The notes under the pieces are model-generated. The model saw only the letters and a program-made list of their open reading frames with translations, was not told where the DNA came from and ran no database searches. Positions 9,159 to 17,550 of a stretch of 64,000 bases of DNA are shown here, one piece after another. How positions within the stretch are numbered: the stretch's first letter is position 1; each line of letters begins with the position of its first letter. The translations under genes and the position numbers were made by a program. The stretch lies in contig NZ_CP053697.2 of the NCBI RefSeq assembly GCF_013200955.2, positions 3,286,001-3,350,000 of the forward strand. Reading direction: 5' to 3'. This stretch comes from Pseudomonas campi (GTDB taxonomy: Bacteria > Pseudomonadota > Gammaproteobacteria > Pseudomonadales > Pseudomonadaceae).

Positions 9159-10403
9159 TCACGCCAGGCGCGCCAACGTGCAGGCCGCGACGGAACCCTC
9201 GATGCCGAGGGCGAGTTTGACCACTTTGTCCGACACCAGCGGCAGCGGTTCGCTGTCGGCGTGCAACTGCACCCCGGCGGCGTTGTCCAGCGGCGCCTGG
9301 GCACGGAATGCCAGCAGGCGTTGTTGCTGCATGGCGTCGGCGAGAATGGCCAGATCGGTGAGGCCGCTGGCCGCCACCTGATAACCGAACTGCGCCTTGT
9401 ACGAGACCGCCGGAATGCCGTTGTCGCCCCACACTTTGCGCACCGCCATCAGCTCGGCCTGGTCACTGCCGCGGATGCCGTTACCGTGCATGAAGATGCA
9501 GCCGACCTGCTCGGCGCTGACTTCTGCCTGCGCCAACGAATCGTCGATGGTGCGCGAGATGGAGCGGAAATCCGGCGAGAAGGATTGCCCGCCGCGCGAC
9601 GAGCCACCGCTCTGGCACATGGCAAAGCCGTCGATGCGCAGGCGCCCCTTGCCACCACGGGTAGCCAGGTGTTCGGGACTCTCCAGCACCGTCGCGGCCA
9701 CCCCACCACCGAGCATCACACCTTCGGTCGCCGCCGAGAATGGCTGACTGACCGAGCGCGCCAGGGCATTCAAACCGCCCATGAACACCATGTTGTACAG
9801 GGTCACCTGCTGCCACGAGGCGACCACGGCAATATCCGCGCGACCGGATTCAATCGCCTTGCTGGCCAGGTACAGCGCCGACATGCTCGAACAGCTGGCG
9901 GTGGACAGCGCCAGCGGCGGCATGGCCAGTTGGTAATGCTGCATCAGCAGACGGCCGAGACGCTCCTCGGCGTAGTTGTCGCTGTGCATCTGCTTGAGCG
10001 TCGGGTTGAGCTGCAGATCTTCCTGATCGTTGCGCTGCAGGTAGGCGGTGAATTCCATCACCTCCGGCTGCACGCCCTGACCACCGATATACAGCTGCAC
10101 CCGCGGCCCGGCCAGGGCCTCAGGCCCCAGGCCGGCATGCTGGAGGGCTTCATCGATCACGCGCTGGAGCAGTGCCAGGGCCGTCGGCGCATCGCTGCGG
10201 CGGCCCTTGACCAGCGCCGGCATGGCCACCTGCAGCGGGTTGAACGGCATGCCCAAACGGGCCGCCTCGCGCTCGTCCGGAAAGTACGGCTGGTAGTCGG
10301 CCTGGCGCTGTTCAGCCAGTGCCGCGACCAGTGCCGGTGCGTCCAGGCCCAGGCCGTTACAGGCGCCGACCCCGGAAATCACCGCCGCGCGGGGCTTAGG
10401 CAT
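9159..10403 (-). CDS. Beta-ketoacyl synthase family protein with altered active site
   Basis: 414 residues. The nucleophile motif is present (STASCSSMSA, Cys171). The first catalytic histidine is present in MHGNGIRGSD (His306). The position of the second histidine, normally in an FGHxxGAAG loop, reads KAQFGYQVAASG (Tyr341). With C-H-Y instead of C-H-H, it may lack normal malonyl decarboxylation and could prime or transfer acyl groups, but that is inference. Its ATG lies within the last eight bases of the upstream KS-KS gene. Confidence 0.75.
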   Translation of the reverse strand: MPKPRAAVISGVGACNGLGLDAPALVAALAEQRQADYQPYFPDEREAARLGMPFNPLQVAMPALVKGRRSDAPTALALLQRVIDEALQHAGLGPEALAGPRVQLYIGGQGVQPEVMEFTAYLQRNDQEDLQLNPTLKQMHSDNYAEERLGRLLMQHYQLAMPPLALSTASCSSMSALYLASKAIESGRADIAVVASWQQVTLYNMVFMGGLNALARSVSQPFSAATEGVMLGGGVAATVLESPEHLATRGGKGRLRIDGFAMCQSGGSSRGGQSFSPDFRSISRTIDDSLAQAEVSAEQVGCIFMHGNGIRGSDQAELMAVRKVWGDNGIPAVSYKAQFGYQVAASGLTDLAILADAMQQQRLLAFRAQAPLDNAAGVQLHADSEPLPLVSDKVVKLALGIEGSVAACTLARLA

Positions 10404-12945
10404 GCAGAGCACCCTTGCGCAGGACCACGGCGTAGTTGTTGCCGCCGTCGGAAGCACCGATCAGCAGGGCATGCCGCACTTCACGCTGGATCGGCTCGCG
10501 CACGAAGGCGATATCGTCGGTACAGAACTCGCGGGTGAAGGCGATCGGCATGATCTCGCCGGTCTTCATGGCTTCCAGCACCAGCGACAGGTTGAGCAGC
10601 GCGGCAGCCGATTCGACGAAGCCGAAATAGCCGTTGTAGTTGACCAGCGGAATCTCGGCGCTGGCGTTACCGAACACTTCGCGCACGGCCCCCAGTTCCT
10701 TGTCCGCACTTTCCGCTACGCCCCAGCTGGTGCCGCAGATCAGGTCGACCTGATCGAAGCGCAGACCGGCATCATCCAGCGCCTGGCGGATCGCCGCCGT
10801 CATGGCATTGCCGCGCGCCAGCGCCGGCTCACCCGGGTAGACGGCATCGCAGGAGCGGCCATAGCCGACCACTTCGGCGAGAATCTCCGCACCGCGGGCC
10901 AGCGCACTGTCGACATCCTCGAGCATGGCCACGGCCGCGCCTTCGCCCAGCACGAAACCACTGGGCTTGGCGCCGTAAACCTGAAAGGAGTCCGCCTCGG
11001 CCGTCCAGCTGACACGGGTACTGCCGGCCTGAGACATCAGCGCCGAGGAATAGGCATTCTCGTCAGCACCGCCGACCAGCGCCTGCGGCTGCAGGCCCTG
11101 ACGCACCAGCTCGTAACCGTAGAACAGCGCACCGAACGAGGCGTTGTAGCCGGTCGACAGGGTGGTGTTGTAGCCCTTCATGCCCTTGGAGATGGCACAG
11201 AAGGTGGCGATGGAGTTCATCAGCGCCGAGGGGAACTCGAAGGTGCGCGCGCGGCGCGGGTCCGGGTACAGGCTCTGGGCATACTTGGCCACCGTCGACT
11301 GCGGGCCTTTGGACATGCCCATGATCAAGGCAGTATCAGTATCGCCGTGACGCACCTTCTTGCCGCCACTCTGCAGCGCCTGCTCCAGAGCCAGCAGACC
11401 GTAGGTGGCGATCTTGCTGGCCTTGCGCGAGTCGAAGTTCTTCAGGTGCTTGCGCGGCTCGATATTGCGCACTTCATGGGCACGGAATTGCAGGGCACGG
11501 ATATCGCCTTCACCGAGGCCGGCGAGCATCTCGCTTAGACGCGGGTTGGCCGCCAGCAGCTTCTCGTATTCCTGGCTGTTCTCGTCGCCATCCAACCAGT
11601 CGCTCACGGCAACCAGCGCCGAGCCCAGTTCACCGTCACGAATACGCTGGCTGATCTGCTCCTGGCCATAGCCCAGGGAGCTCAATGCGCCCATCCCGGT
11701 GATCGCCACGCGACGCGGGCGGTACTCGGTCTGCGGCACCTGCTCGGGCTTGACCGAGGAGACGATGCTGCAGTTGTTGCCGCCGAAGGCATAGTTGTTC
11801 TTCATGAACAGCGTGACGTCGTGCTGCTGGAACTCGTTAGGCACGTAGTTGAGGTCGCAGCCGGTGCGCGGCACGCTGAAATTGAGGGTCGGCAACACCT
11901 TGCCCTCGGGCAGGGTGACCAGGCAGGCGATCAGTTCGATGATCCCGGCCGAGCCGATGTTATGGCCGAAATAGGACTTGCTCGAGCTGACCGGAATCTC
12001 GGCGATGTTGGGGAACACCTTCTTCATCGCCAGGGTTTCCGCGCGGTCGTTGGCTTCAGTGCCGGTGCCGTGGGCATTGATGTACTGGATCGCCTCCGGG
12101 CCGACCCCGGCATTCGCCAGGGCCGCGCGCATCACCAGCGTGGCGCCTTCGGCACGCGGGTCCGGTGCGGTTTCATGGTGGGCATCGGACGAGGTGGCGT
12201 AGGAAATGATCTCGCCATAAATGGTCGCGCCGCGCGCCTTGGCGTGTTCGTACTCTTCCAGGACGATCGCGCCCGCGCCTTCGCCAATCGACAGCCCAGG
12301 CGTGCCGGAGAACGGGCAGCAGGACTCCTCACGCATCGCCTTGAGGGCATGGAAACCGGCGAAGGTTGGCAGGTAGACCGGGTCGGAACCGACGATCACC
12401 GCCACCGGGTTCTTGTCGTTCTGGATCAGGTCGAAACCGATGCCGATGGCATTGGTACTGGCGGTACAGGCAGTCGCCACCAGTTCGAAACCGCCCTGCA
12501 GCCCCAGCAACGAGGTGACAACAGGACAGATGGAGGAAAAGTTGCCGGAGACTTCCATCTTGCGAACGGAAAACTCCTCCGGACGGTTTTCGATCAGCGG
12601 CATGATGGCTTCGGCGCCCGCGGAGGACACCCCGACCACCAGGCTGGTCTGTTGCAACAGCGGGTCGTTGAGCAGGCCGGCTTGCACCAGCGCATCGCGC
12701 CCGACCTTGTAACCCCAGAGTACGGTGCGATCCAGCTCAGGCAGCAGTTCCTCGGCAATGCCTTCGTAGTCGACAGGCTGCAGTACCTCGGAGGCCAGGG
12801 CATGGTCGAAATACTTGAGGAAATTCTCGCTCGGACGGATCGACGCCTTGGCGGCGAACAAGCCTTCGCGGAACTCGTCCACGGTATTACCCAGTGCCGT
12901 CAGCACGCCCATCCCTGTGACTACTATTCGCTTGCGCTTGACCAT
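10396..12945 (-). CDS. Fused ketosynthase / chain-length-factor-like didomain protein
   Basis: 849 residues made of two ketosynthase units. Domain 1 (about 1-400) has a full triad: Cys160 in VATACTAST, His292 in NAHGTGTEAND and His328 in SKSYFGHNIGSAG. Domain 2 (about 411-849) keeps the fold (RRVAITGMGALSSLG, GFVLGEGAAVAML) but has Tyr600 at the Cys position (STGYNAS), no histidine in the CGTSWGVAESAD loop, and Phe776 for the second His (YFGFVES). This matches a KS-alpha/KS-beta (chain-length factor) pair of type II polyketide systems joined in one chain. ATG 12945 has AGAGGAG seven bases upstream. A longer N-terminal reading would run into repeat copy B and is rejected. Confidence 0.88.
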   Translation of the reverse strand: MVKRKRIVVTGMGVLTALGNTVDEFREGLFAAKASIRPSENFLKYFDHALASEVLQPVDYEGIAEELLPELDRTVLWGYKVGRDALVQAGLLNDPLLQQTSLVVGVSSAGAEAIMPLIENRPEEFSVRKMEVSGNFSSICPVVTSLLGLQGGFELVATACTASTNAIGIGFDLIQNDKNPVAVIVGSDPVYLPTFAGFHALKAMREESCCPFSGTPGLSIGEGAGAIVLEEYEHAKARGATIYGEIISYATSSDAHHETAPDPRAEGATLVMRAALANAGVGPEAIQYINAHGTGTEANDRAETLAMKKVFPNIAEIPVSSSKSYFGHNIGSAGIIELIACLVTLPEGKVLPTLNFSVPRTGCDLNYVPNEFQQHDVTLFMKNNYAFGGNNCSIVSSVKPEQVPQTEYRPRRVAITGMGALSSLGYGQEQISQRIRDGELGSALVAVSDWLDGDENSQEYEKLLAANPRLSEMLAGLGEGDIRALQFRAHEVRNIEPRKHLKNFDSRKASKIATYGLLALEQALQSGGKKVRHGDTDTALIMGMSKGPQSTVAKYAQSLYPDPRRARTFEFPSALMNSIATFCAISKGMKGYNTTLSTGYNASFGALFYGYELVRQGLQPQALVGGADENAYSSALMSQAGSTRVSWTAEADSFQVYGAKPSGFVLGEGAAVAMLEDVDSALARGAEILAEVVGYGRSCDAVYPGEPALARGNAMTAAIRQALDDAGLRFDQVDLICGTSWGVAESADKELGAVREVFGNASAEIPLVNYNGYFGFVESAAALLNLSLVLEAMKTGEIMPIAFTREFCTDDIAFVREPIQREVRHALLIGASDGGNNYAVVLRKGALHA

Positions 12946-12982
12946 ATCCGTACTCCTCTGCGGTGCGACTCGAACGAGCAAC

Positions 12983-13130
12983 CTCAGAACCTGTTTACGC
13001 TCTCCTGACTCGCGGCCATACGGCGTTAAAAACGGCCTCGGAATGCTCATTTACAGCTCGTAAACTGCGCTTCCTCGGCCGTTTTTGCCTTGTCTGGCTC
13101 TAATTCAAAAGATCGTAAACAGGTTCTCAG
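12983..13130. repeat. ~147-bp terminal-inverted-repeat element, copy B
   Basis: Ends are CTCAGAACCTGTTTACG and the near-reverse-complement CGTAAACAGGTTCTCAG. The interior shares GGCGTTAAAAAC, AATGCTCATTTACA and GCTCGTAAACTGCGCTT with copy A. It sits in the 245-base gap between the GcvT-like gene and the KS-KS gene, inside an otherwise tight same-strand array, so it may affect expression of the downstream half. Confidence 0.85.
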
Positions 13131-13190
13131 CCACCCGAAGGTGTGGCCGCCTCCCCGGCGGTCACCCTCGCTATTGTTGTTTGCGACGTA

Positions 13191-14339
13191 TCAGGCCTTG
13201 GCCTGCTGCTCGATCAGGCTCTTCGGTCGCGAGGCATCGACATAGCTGTGCTCCGCCGGGTTGACCATGAAGCTGAAGTTCTGCAGGAACGGAATCGCTG
13301 AAGTGTTGATGGCCACACGCGCAGCGTTGCCGGCGATCTGGTACTGGTCGATACCGGCATAGGCATACTCGCTGTCGAGCAGGGCCTGGCCGATATAGCC
13401 GTCGACGCCCACCGAATGACCGAGGGTGATGACCTTGCCGATCTGCTGCTCGCCACTGAACACGGCATCGCCGAGGCTCAGCGTCGCGCCGTCACCCTTG
13501 ACCACAAAGCCGACCACGCGCTGCTTGACGCCTTCTTCCAGCTTGGCCAGCAGCGCCTCGCGACCGATGAACTCGTCCTTGTCGTAGCGCACCGCCCACT
13601 GCAGTTGCAGCTCGATCGGGCAGGTGCTGAATTCACCCACCAGGGCCGGATCCCAGCAGGGGTTTTCCAGGCGCGACTTGCCCTGGAAGTCGATACCGCC
13701 GGTTTTCATGTCGAACTTGGCACCGGCCTCGCTGGCACGCTGCCAGAGGTCGGCGGCGCCTTCCTTGGAGGTCAGTACCTTGAAGGCGAACTCGCCGTGC
13801 TTGCCGGAGCGGAACAGGATCGCGTCATCGACATGCATGAACTCGAGGAACGGCAGGCCGAGCACATCGAAGCCGTACAGTTCGGCCATCAGTTCCCAGC
13901 TGTAGGGACCTTCGAACAGGGTGGTGGTGAGGTTGTCGTTCTGTGCGCTGATCTGCACTTCTTCTTCGCCGACCAGGGCCTGCAGGCTGGCAGCCAGCTT
14001 GTCGCCGCGCATCCACTCGGAGATCAGCAGGAAGCGCTCGTCATCGCACAGCACATAGAGGTCGGTGACGATCTGACCCTGGTCATTCAGCAGCAGGGTG
14101 TACAGCGCCTGCTCGTCGCGAATCACCGAGAGGTCACCGCCAACCACGCGATTGAGGAAGTCGTAACCATCGTCGCCCTGCACTTCGACGATGCCGAAGT
14201 GCGAGTAGTCGACCATCAGAATGTTCTTGCGCGACGCCAGATGTTCTTCGGCCGGATGGCCATAGTGCAGCGGGATCTTCACGCCATTGCGTTCAACCAG
14301 AGTGGCACCGGCGGCTTGATGAATGGATTCCAGACTCAT
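13191..14339 (-). CDS. GcvT-like (aminomethyltransferase/folate-binding fold) protein
   Basis: 382 residues. The N-terminal segment VKIPLHYGHPAEEHLASRKNILMVDYSHFGIVEV and the GQIVTDLYVL block resemble the T-protein of the glycine cleavage system and its relatives. Asp93 in VTDLYV aligns with the conserved catalytic Asp region. The C-terminal barrel (VVGFVVKG, GKVITLGHSVGVDGYIGQALL) is also present. No gcvH or gcvP is nearby; the next gene is an ACP, 47 bases upstream. It could act in one-carbon chemistry on an acyl intermediate, or bind folate for another purpose; neither is shown. ATG 14339 has AAGGAG at good spacing. Confidence 0.82.
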   Translation of the reverse strand: MSLESIHQAAGATLVERNGVKIPLHYGHPAEEHLASRKNILMVDYSHFGIVEVQGDDGYDFLNRVVGGDLSVIRDEQALYTLLLNDQGQIVTDLYVLCDDERFLLISEWMRGDKLAASLQALVGEEEVQISAQNDNLTTTLFEGPYSWELMAELYGFDVLGLPFLEFMHVDDAILFRSGKHGEFAFKVLTSKEGAADLWQRASEAGAKFDMKTGGIDFQGKSRLENPCWDPALVGEFSTCPIELQLQWAVRYDKDEFIGREALLAKLEEGVKQRVVGFVVKGDGATLSLGDAVFSGEQQIGKVITLGHSVGVDGYIGQALLDSEYAYAGIDQYQIAGNAARVAINTSAIPFLQNFSFMVNPAEHSYVDASRPKSLIEQQAKA

Positions 14340-14386
14340 GAAAGTGCTCCTTGAAAAGTGGGCGGCGGATTGCGTGCGGCGGCCGA

Positions 14387-14680
14387 TCAGGCGGCGGCAG
14401 CGGCCTGGCGCTGGATGATGAAAGAGGCCAGGGAATTGACGTTGCGCATGTAGGACGGATCGTCGCCCTCGGTGATGCGCACGCCGAACTCTTCGTCGAG
14501 CATCACCACCAGTTCGGTGGCGTCCACGGAGTCGAGCTTGAGACCGCTACCGAACAGCGGGGTGTCGTCGTCGATCTGCTCTTTGCTTTGGTACAGGTTC
14601 AGCCGGTCGATCAGGCTTTCCTTGAGTTTGTTCAGCACGCTCTGGCGTTGCTCGATCACTGCTTGCAGTTGCTTGTCCAT
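14387..14680 (-). CDS. Acyl carrier protein
   Basis: 97 residues. The phosphopantetheine attachment motif is LKLDSVDATEL with Ser51, followed by the acidic helix VVMLDEEFGV. It is slightly longer than standard AcpP because of a ~20-residue N-terminal helix. It is expected to carry the growing chain for the surrounding enzymes and to be activated by the AcpS encoded at 16097. A GAGGAAG ribosome site precedes ATG 14680. Confidence 0.9.
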   Translation of the reverse strand: MDKQLQAVIEQRQSVLNKLKESLIDRLNLYQSKEQIDDDTPLFGSGLKLDSVDATELVVMLDEEFGVRITEGDDPSYMRNVNSLASFIIQRQAAAAA

Positions 14681-14723
14681 GTTTTCTTCCTCGCTGAATG
14701 GCGGTTTTCGCCGGGCCTGGGGT

Positions 14724-15305
14724 TTAGCCTGGGTAGTTGAACGGCTTCGACATGTCGAACCAGAAGTTGGCGAGCTTGCCGGTAGTGGTCACTCGCCGAC
14801 CGATGCGCGCCTCGACCTTGAAATGGCTGAAGCCGGCCGGGTCCTTCATGATCAGTTCGCTGCGCATGAACAAGGTGTCGCCAGGCACCACGACGCTCTT
14901 GTATTTGAGGTCCTGGGAGGCCAACACGCCGCCCCACTTCTTGCGGATACCGGCAATGATTTCCAGGCCGGCCTCCGAGTGCAGGGCCTGCTGCAGATCG
15001 CGGCGAGCGGACAGGTCACACTCGAAACGCTGCTCGTACTCTTCACAGAAAGCAGTGAGCAGGGTCAGGTAGTCGCTGGTCTGGCCCATCGCCTCGGCGA
15101 TCAGCACGCCCGGCATGATCGGGCTGTCCGGGAAGTGCCCGGTGAACTGCGGCTCGTTGAACGAGATGTTCTTCACCGCCGTGATGTAGCCACGCGAACC
15201 GCGCTTGAACTCGCAGATCTTGTCGACCAGGAAGAACGGGTAACGCCAGGGGCCCATCTTCATGAGCATCGAGGGTGCAACGAGACTTTCTTCGGAATCG
15301 GCCAT
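14724..15305 (-). CDS. FabZ-like hotdog-fold 3-hydroxyacyl-ACP dehydratase with insertion
   Basis: 193 residues, longer than FabZ (about 145-150). The catalytic region [26 protein letters not shown] block is intact, with His57 and Glu71, and YPFFLVDKI precedes it. Between the central helix and the following strand there is an extra segment of about 35 residues (around 75-115: [16 protein letters not shown] and on) that ordinary FabZ lacks. It should dehydrate 3-hydroxyacyl-ACP. The AAGGAGG ribosome site is optimal. It is placed between the ketoreductase and ACP genes. Confidence 0.87.
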   Translation of the reverse strand: MADSEESLVAPSMLMKMGPWRYPFFLVDKICEFKRGSRGYITAVKNISFNEPQFTGHFPDSPIMPGVLIAEAMGQTSDYLTLLTAFCEEYEQRFECDLSARRDLQQALHSEAGLEIIAGIRKKWGGVLASQDLKYKSVVVPGDTLFMRSELIMKDPAGFSHFKVEARIGRRVTTTGKLANFWFDMSKPFNYPG

Positions 15306-15314
15306 GGAGCCTCC

Positions 15315-16070
15315 TTAACGCATGATCAGGCCGCCATCGACTACCAGCGTCTGGCCGACGATGTAGCTCGATGAACTGGAGCAGAGAAAGGCAATCGCCT
15401 CGGCCACTTCACGGGTCTCACCCATGCGCTGCAGGGGGATCACCGAGAGGGTCTGACGAATCACGTTGCGCGGTACGCGCTTGGTCATCACCGACTCGAT
15501 CAGGCCCGGCGCCACGGCATTCACCCGCACACCCTTGGAGCCCAGCTCGGCGGCCAGGGTGCGGGTGAAACCGATCATCCCGGCCTTGGCCGAGCTGTAG
15601 TTGGTCTGCCCGAAGCTATTGGTCATGCCGGCGATCGAGGAGACGTTGACCACGGTCGCCAGCTTGGCCTTGCGCAGCATGCGCAGCGCCGCCTTGGTGG
15701 CCATGAAGGTGCCATAGAGGTTGGTCTTGATGACGTCGTCGAATTCCTCGTACTCCATCAGCGAGAACAGGTTGTCGCGGTACTTGCCAGCATTGTTGAC
15801 CAGTACATCGAGCTTGCCGTCGGCTTCCTCGATGGTGGTCATGGCCGCTTCCAGTTCATCCTTCTTGGTGATGTCGCACTTCAGCGCGATCACCCGTCCG
15901 GCGAATTCCTGACGATCCGCCAGTTCGCCGAGGCGTGTCGGATTGCTGTTGTAGGTGGCGTACACCTTGCAACCGTCCTCCAGCAATTTCTCGCACACCG
16001 CCAGGCCGATATCGCCACTTGCCCCGGTCACTAACGCGACCTTCCCCTGCAAATCCGAAAACGTTGCCAT
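15315..16070 (-). CDS. 3-oxoacyl-ACP reductase, FabG-type SDR
   Basis: 251 residues. The NADPH site is TGASGDIG, with NNAG at 92-95. The catalytic residues are Ser144/145 (NVSSIAG), Tyr158 and Lys162 (NYSSAKAG). The ending VGQTLVVDGGLIMR is typical of FabG. It would reduce 3-ketoacyl-ACP in the cycle with the neighbouring dehydratase, whose gene begins nine bases downstream. Confidence 0.9.
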   Translation of the reverse strand: MATFSDLQGKVALVTGASGDIGLAVCEKLLEDGCKVYATYNSNPTRLGELADRQEFAGRVIALKCDITKKDELEAAMTTIEEADGKLDVLVNNAGKYRDNLFSLMEYEEFDDVIKTNLYGTFMATKAALRMLRKAKLATVVNVSSIAGMTNSFGQTNYSSAKAGMIGFTRTLAAELGSKGVRVNAVAPGLIESVMTKRVPRNVIRQTLSVIPLQRMGETREVAEAIAFLCSSSSSYIVGQTLVVDGGLIMR

Positions 16071-16096
16071 TGTCTGACCTATCGTCTTTTTGGTTA

Positions 16097-16465
16097 TTAA
16101 CCGAGCACAACTGCCGCCACTGCATGCGTACCGCAGTGGGATATGCTCAAACTCGCCGCACTCAAACCTGACTGCTGCATGACTTCACGAAAACGGCCGG
16201 CCAATACCAGGTACGGCCGCCCCCTCTCCTCGTGTTCTATTTCCATGTCGTGAAACAGGATGCCGTCGCCAAAGCCGGTACCCAGGGCTTTCACCGCGGC
16301 CTCCTTGGCCGCCCAGATACCGGCAGCGCGCTCCGCGTTCTCCTCGGGGTTGCCGATGTAAGCCAGTTCGCGCTCGGTGTAGACCCGCGTCATGAAACCT
16401 TCGCCGCTGCGCTGGCTGGCGGTGCGGATACGCTCGATCTGCACGATGTCGATGCCGATATGCAT
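16097..16465 (-). CDS. Holo-ACP synthase (AcpS-type phosphopantetheinyl transferase)
   Basis: 122 residues. The magnesium/CoA-binding signature GIDIVQIERI, the block WAAKEAAVKALGTGF and the C-terminal SISHCGTHAVAAVVL are diagnostic. It transfers 4'-phosphopantetheine from CoA to the ACP Ser. A dedicated copy beside a dedicated ACP supports a self-contained pathway. It begins two bases after the stop of the upstream membrane-protein gene. Confidence 0.92.
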   Translation of the reverse strand: MHIGIDIVQIERIRTASQRSGEGFMTRVYTERELAYIGNPEENAERAAGIWAAKEAAVKALGTGFGDGILFHDMEIEHEERGRPYLVLAGRFREVMQQSGLSAASLSISHCGTHAVAAVVLG

Positions 16466-16467
16466 GC

Positions 16468-17517
16468 TCAGTTGAACTCCGCCATGCGCCGCGGCACCGC
16501 CACTGGCTGCACCGCCTGCTCGTCGATGAACTGCGCGGCCTGCTCGGCATCACGCTGCAGGGTCACCCCACGCTCCTGCCAGAACACCCAACCGAGTGCA
16601 GGCAGCAGCAACACACAGAACAGTGCGAATGGCAGGACCAGCGGCAACAGGCTGAGCACCAGGCAGCAACCCAGGGTCCACAGCGCCAATACGCCGTAGT
16701 AGGCAAGCAGGCGCTGCAGCAGTGGCCGTACCGGCCGCGCAGAGACCGCCTCGGCGCTGAACAGGCTGGAGAGACCCTCGCCGACCCGCGAAAACAGCCG
16801 CGAGCGGCGTGCGCCAAGCAACGTGAAGAACCCAGCGATCCAGATCAGTAGCAGCGCCGCGACCATGAACTCGGGCGTGCCGTAGCCCGCCGCCAGACTG
16901 AATGCCGGCTTGTCCTGCAGGGGCCAGATCAGTACCCAGTTGATGGCCAGGGTGATGATCAGGTCCTCCCGCCGGAAGCTCGCCGCCTGACGCAGACGCT
17001 TCTGCCCCTGGCGCAAGGTGTTTTCACCCTCCGGGCTGGCCAGCACCAGGAAGTAGCGGGCACTGCCCAGCAGCAGCCAGCACAGCAACAACGGAAACAG
17101 CCCACCAATCACCACCAGGACAACCACGCCACGCTGCTCAGGAAATACGCTGTGGCCCGCCAGCAACAGCAGCAGTACCGACAGCATCAGCAAAACTGGC
17201 ATGCCCAGCGGGCTCTGCAGCGGATTGAGCCAGCGCAGCACTGGTGTGATCTGCAGGTTACGCACTGCACTCAGCTCGTCCCTGGACATCATGAATTTCG
17301 GCGCCAGCGTGCTGTAGATCCAGTACCCCGGCGCATCGCGAAAGGCGCCAAAGCTCACCCCGGCGCTAATCGCCGCACCTGCCAGCAGCAACTGCGTCAG
17401 ACCCAGCTCGGCACTGTTGCGCACCAGGGCAAAGGCCAGCAGCAGGCACAGCAGGGTGAGGCCGAACCACAGGGCCACGGCGTAACGGCCAAGGTGTCGC
17501 TGAAAAGTCGGAAGCAT
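16468..17517 (-). CDS. Polytopic membrane protein of unknown function in the lipid cluster
   Basis: 349 residues with about seven or eight hydrophobic segments, for example YAVALWFGLTLLCLLLAFAL near the start, LLMLSVLLLLLAG, VVLVVIGGLFPLLLCWLLL, FMVAALLLIWIAGFFTLL and LALWTLGCCLVLSLLPLVLPFALF. No family was recognised. There is no acyltransferase HxxxxD motif and no glycosyltransferase motif. Its position between FabD-like and AcpS genes suggests a role in handling or moving the product at the inner membrane. Confidence 0.6.
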   Translation of the reverse strand: MLPTFQRHLGRYAVALWFGLTLLCLLLAFALVRNSAELGLTQLLLAGAAISAGVSFGAFRDAPGYWIYSTLAPKFMMSRDELSAVRNLQITPVLRWLNPLQSPLGMPVLLMLSVLLLLLAGHSVFPEQRGVVVLVVIGGLFPLLLCWLLLGSARYFLVLASPEGENTLRQGQKRLRQAASFRREDLIITLAINWVLIWPLQDKPAFSLAAGYGTPEFMVAALLLIWIAGFFTLLGARRSRLFSRVGEGLSSLFSAEAVSARPVRPLLQRLLAYYGVLALWTLGCCLVLSLLPLVLPFALFCVLLLPALGWVFWQERGVTLQRDAEQAAQFIDEQAVQPVAVPRRMAEFN

Positions 17518-17550
17518 GGGGTCAGGAATCTCCGGGCAGTCGGCCGCTGA

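Noticed and set aside
12946..13050. N-terminal extension of the KS-KS protein
   Set aside because: It would translate the TIR repeat, while ATG 12945 has a good ribosome site and the normal VVTGMG start context.
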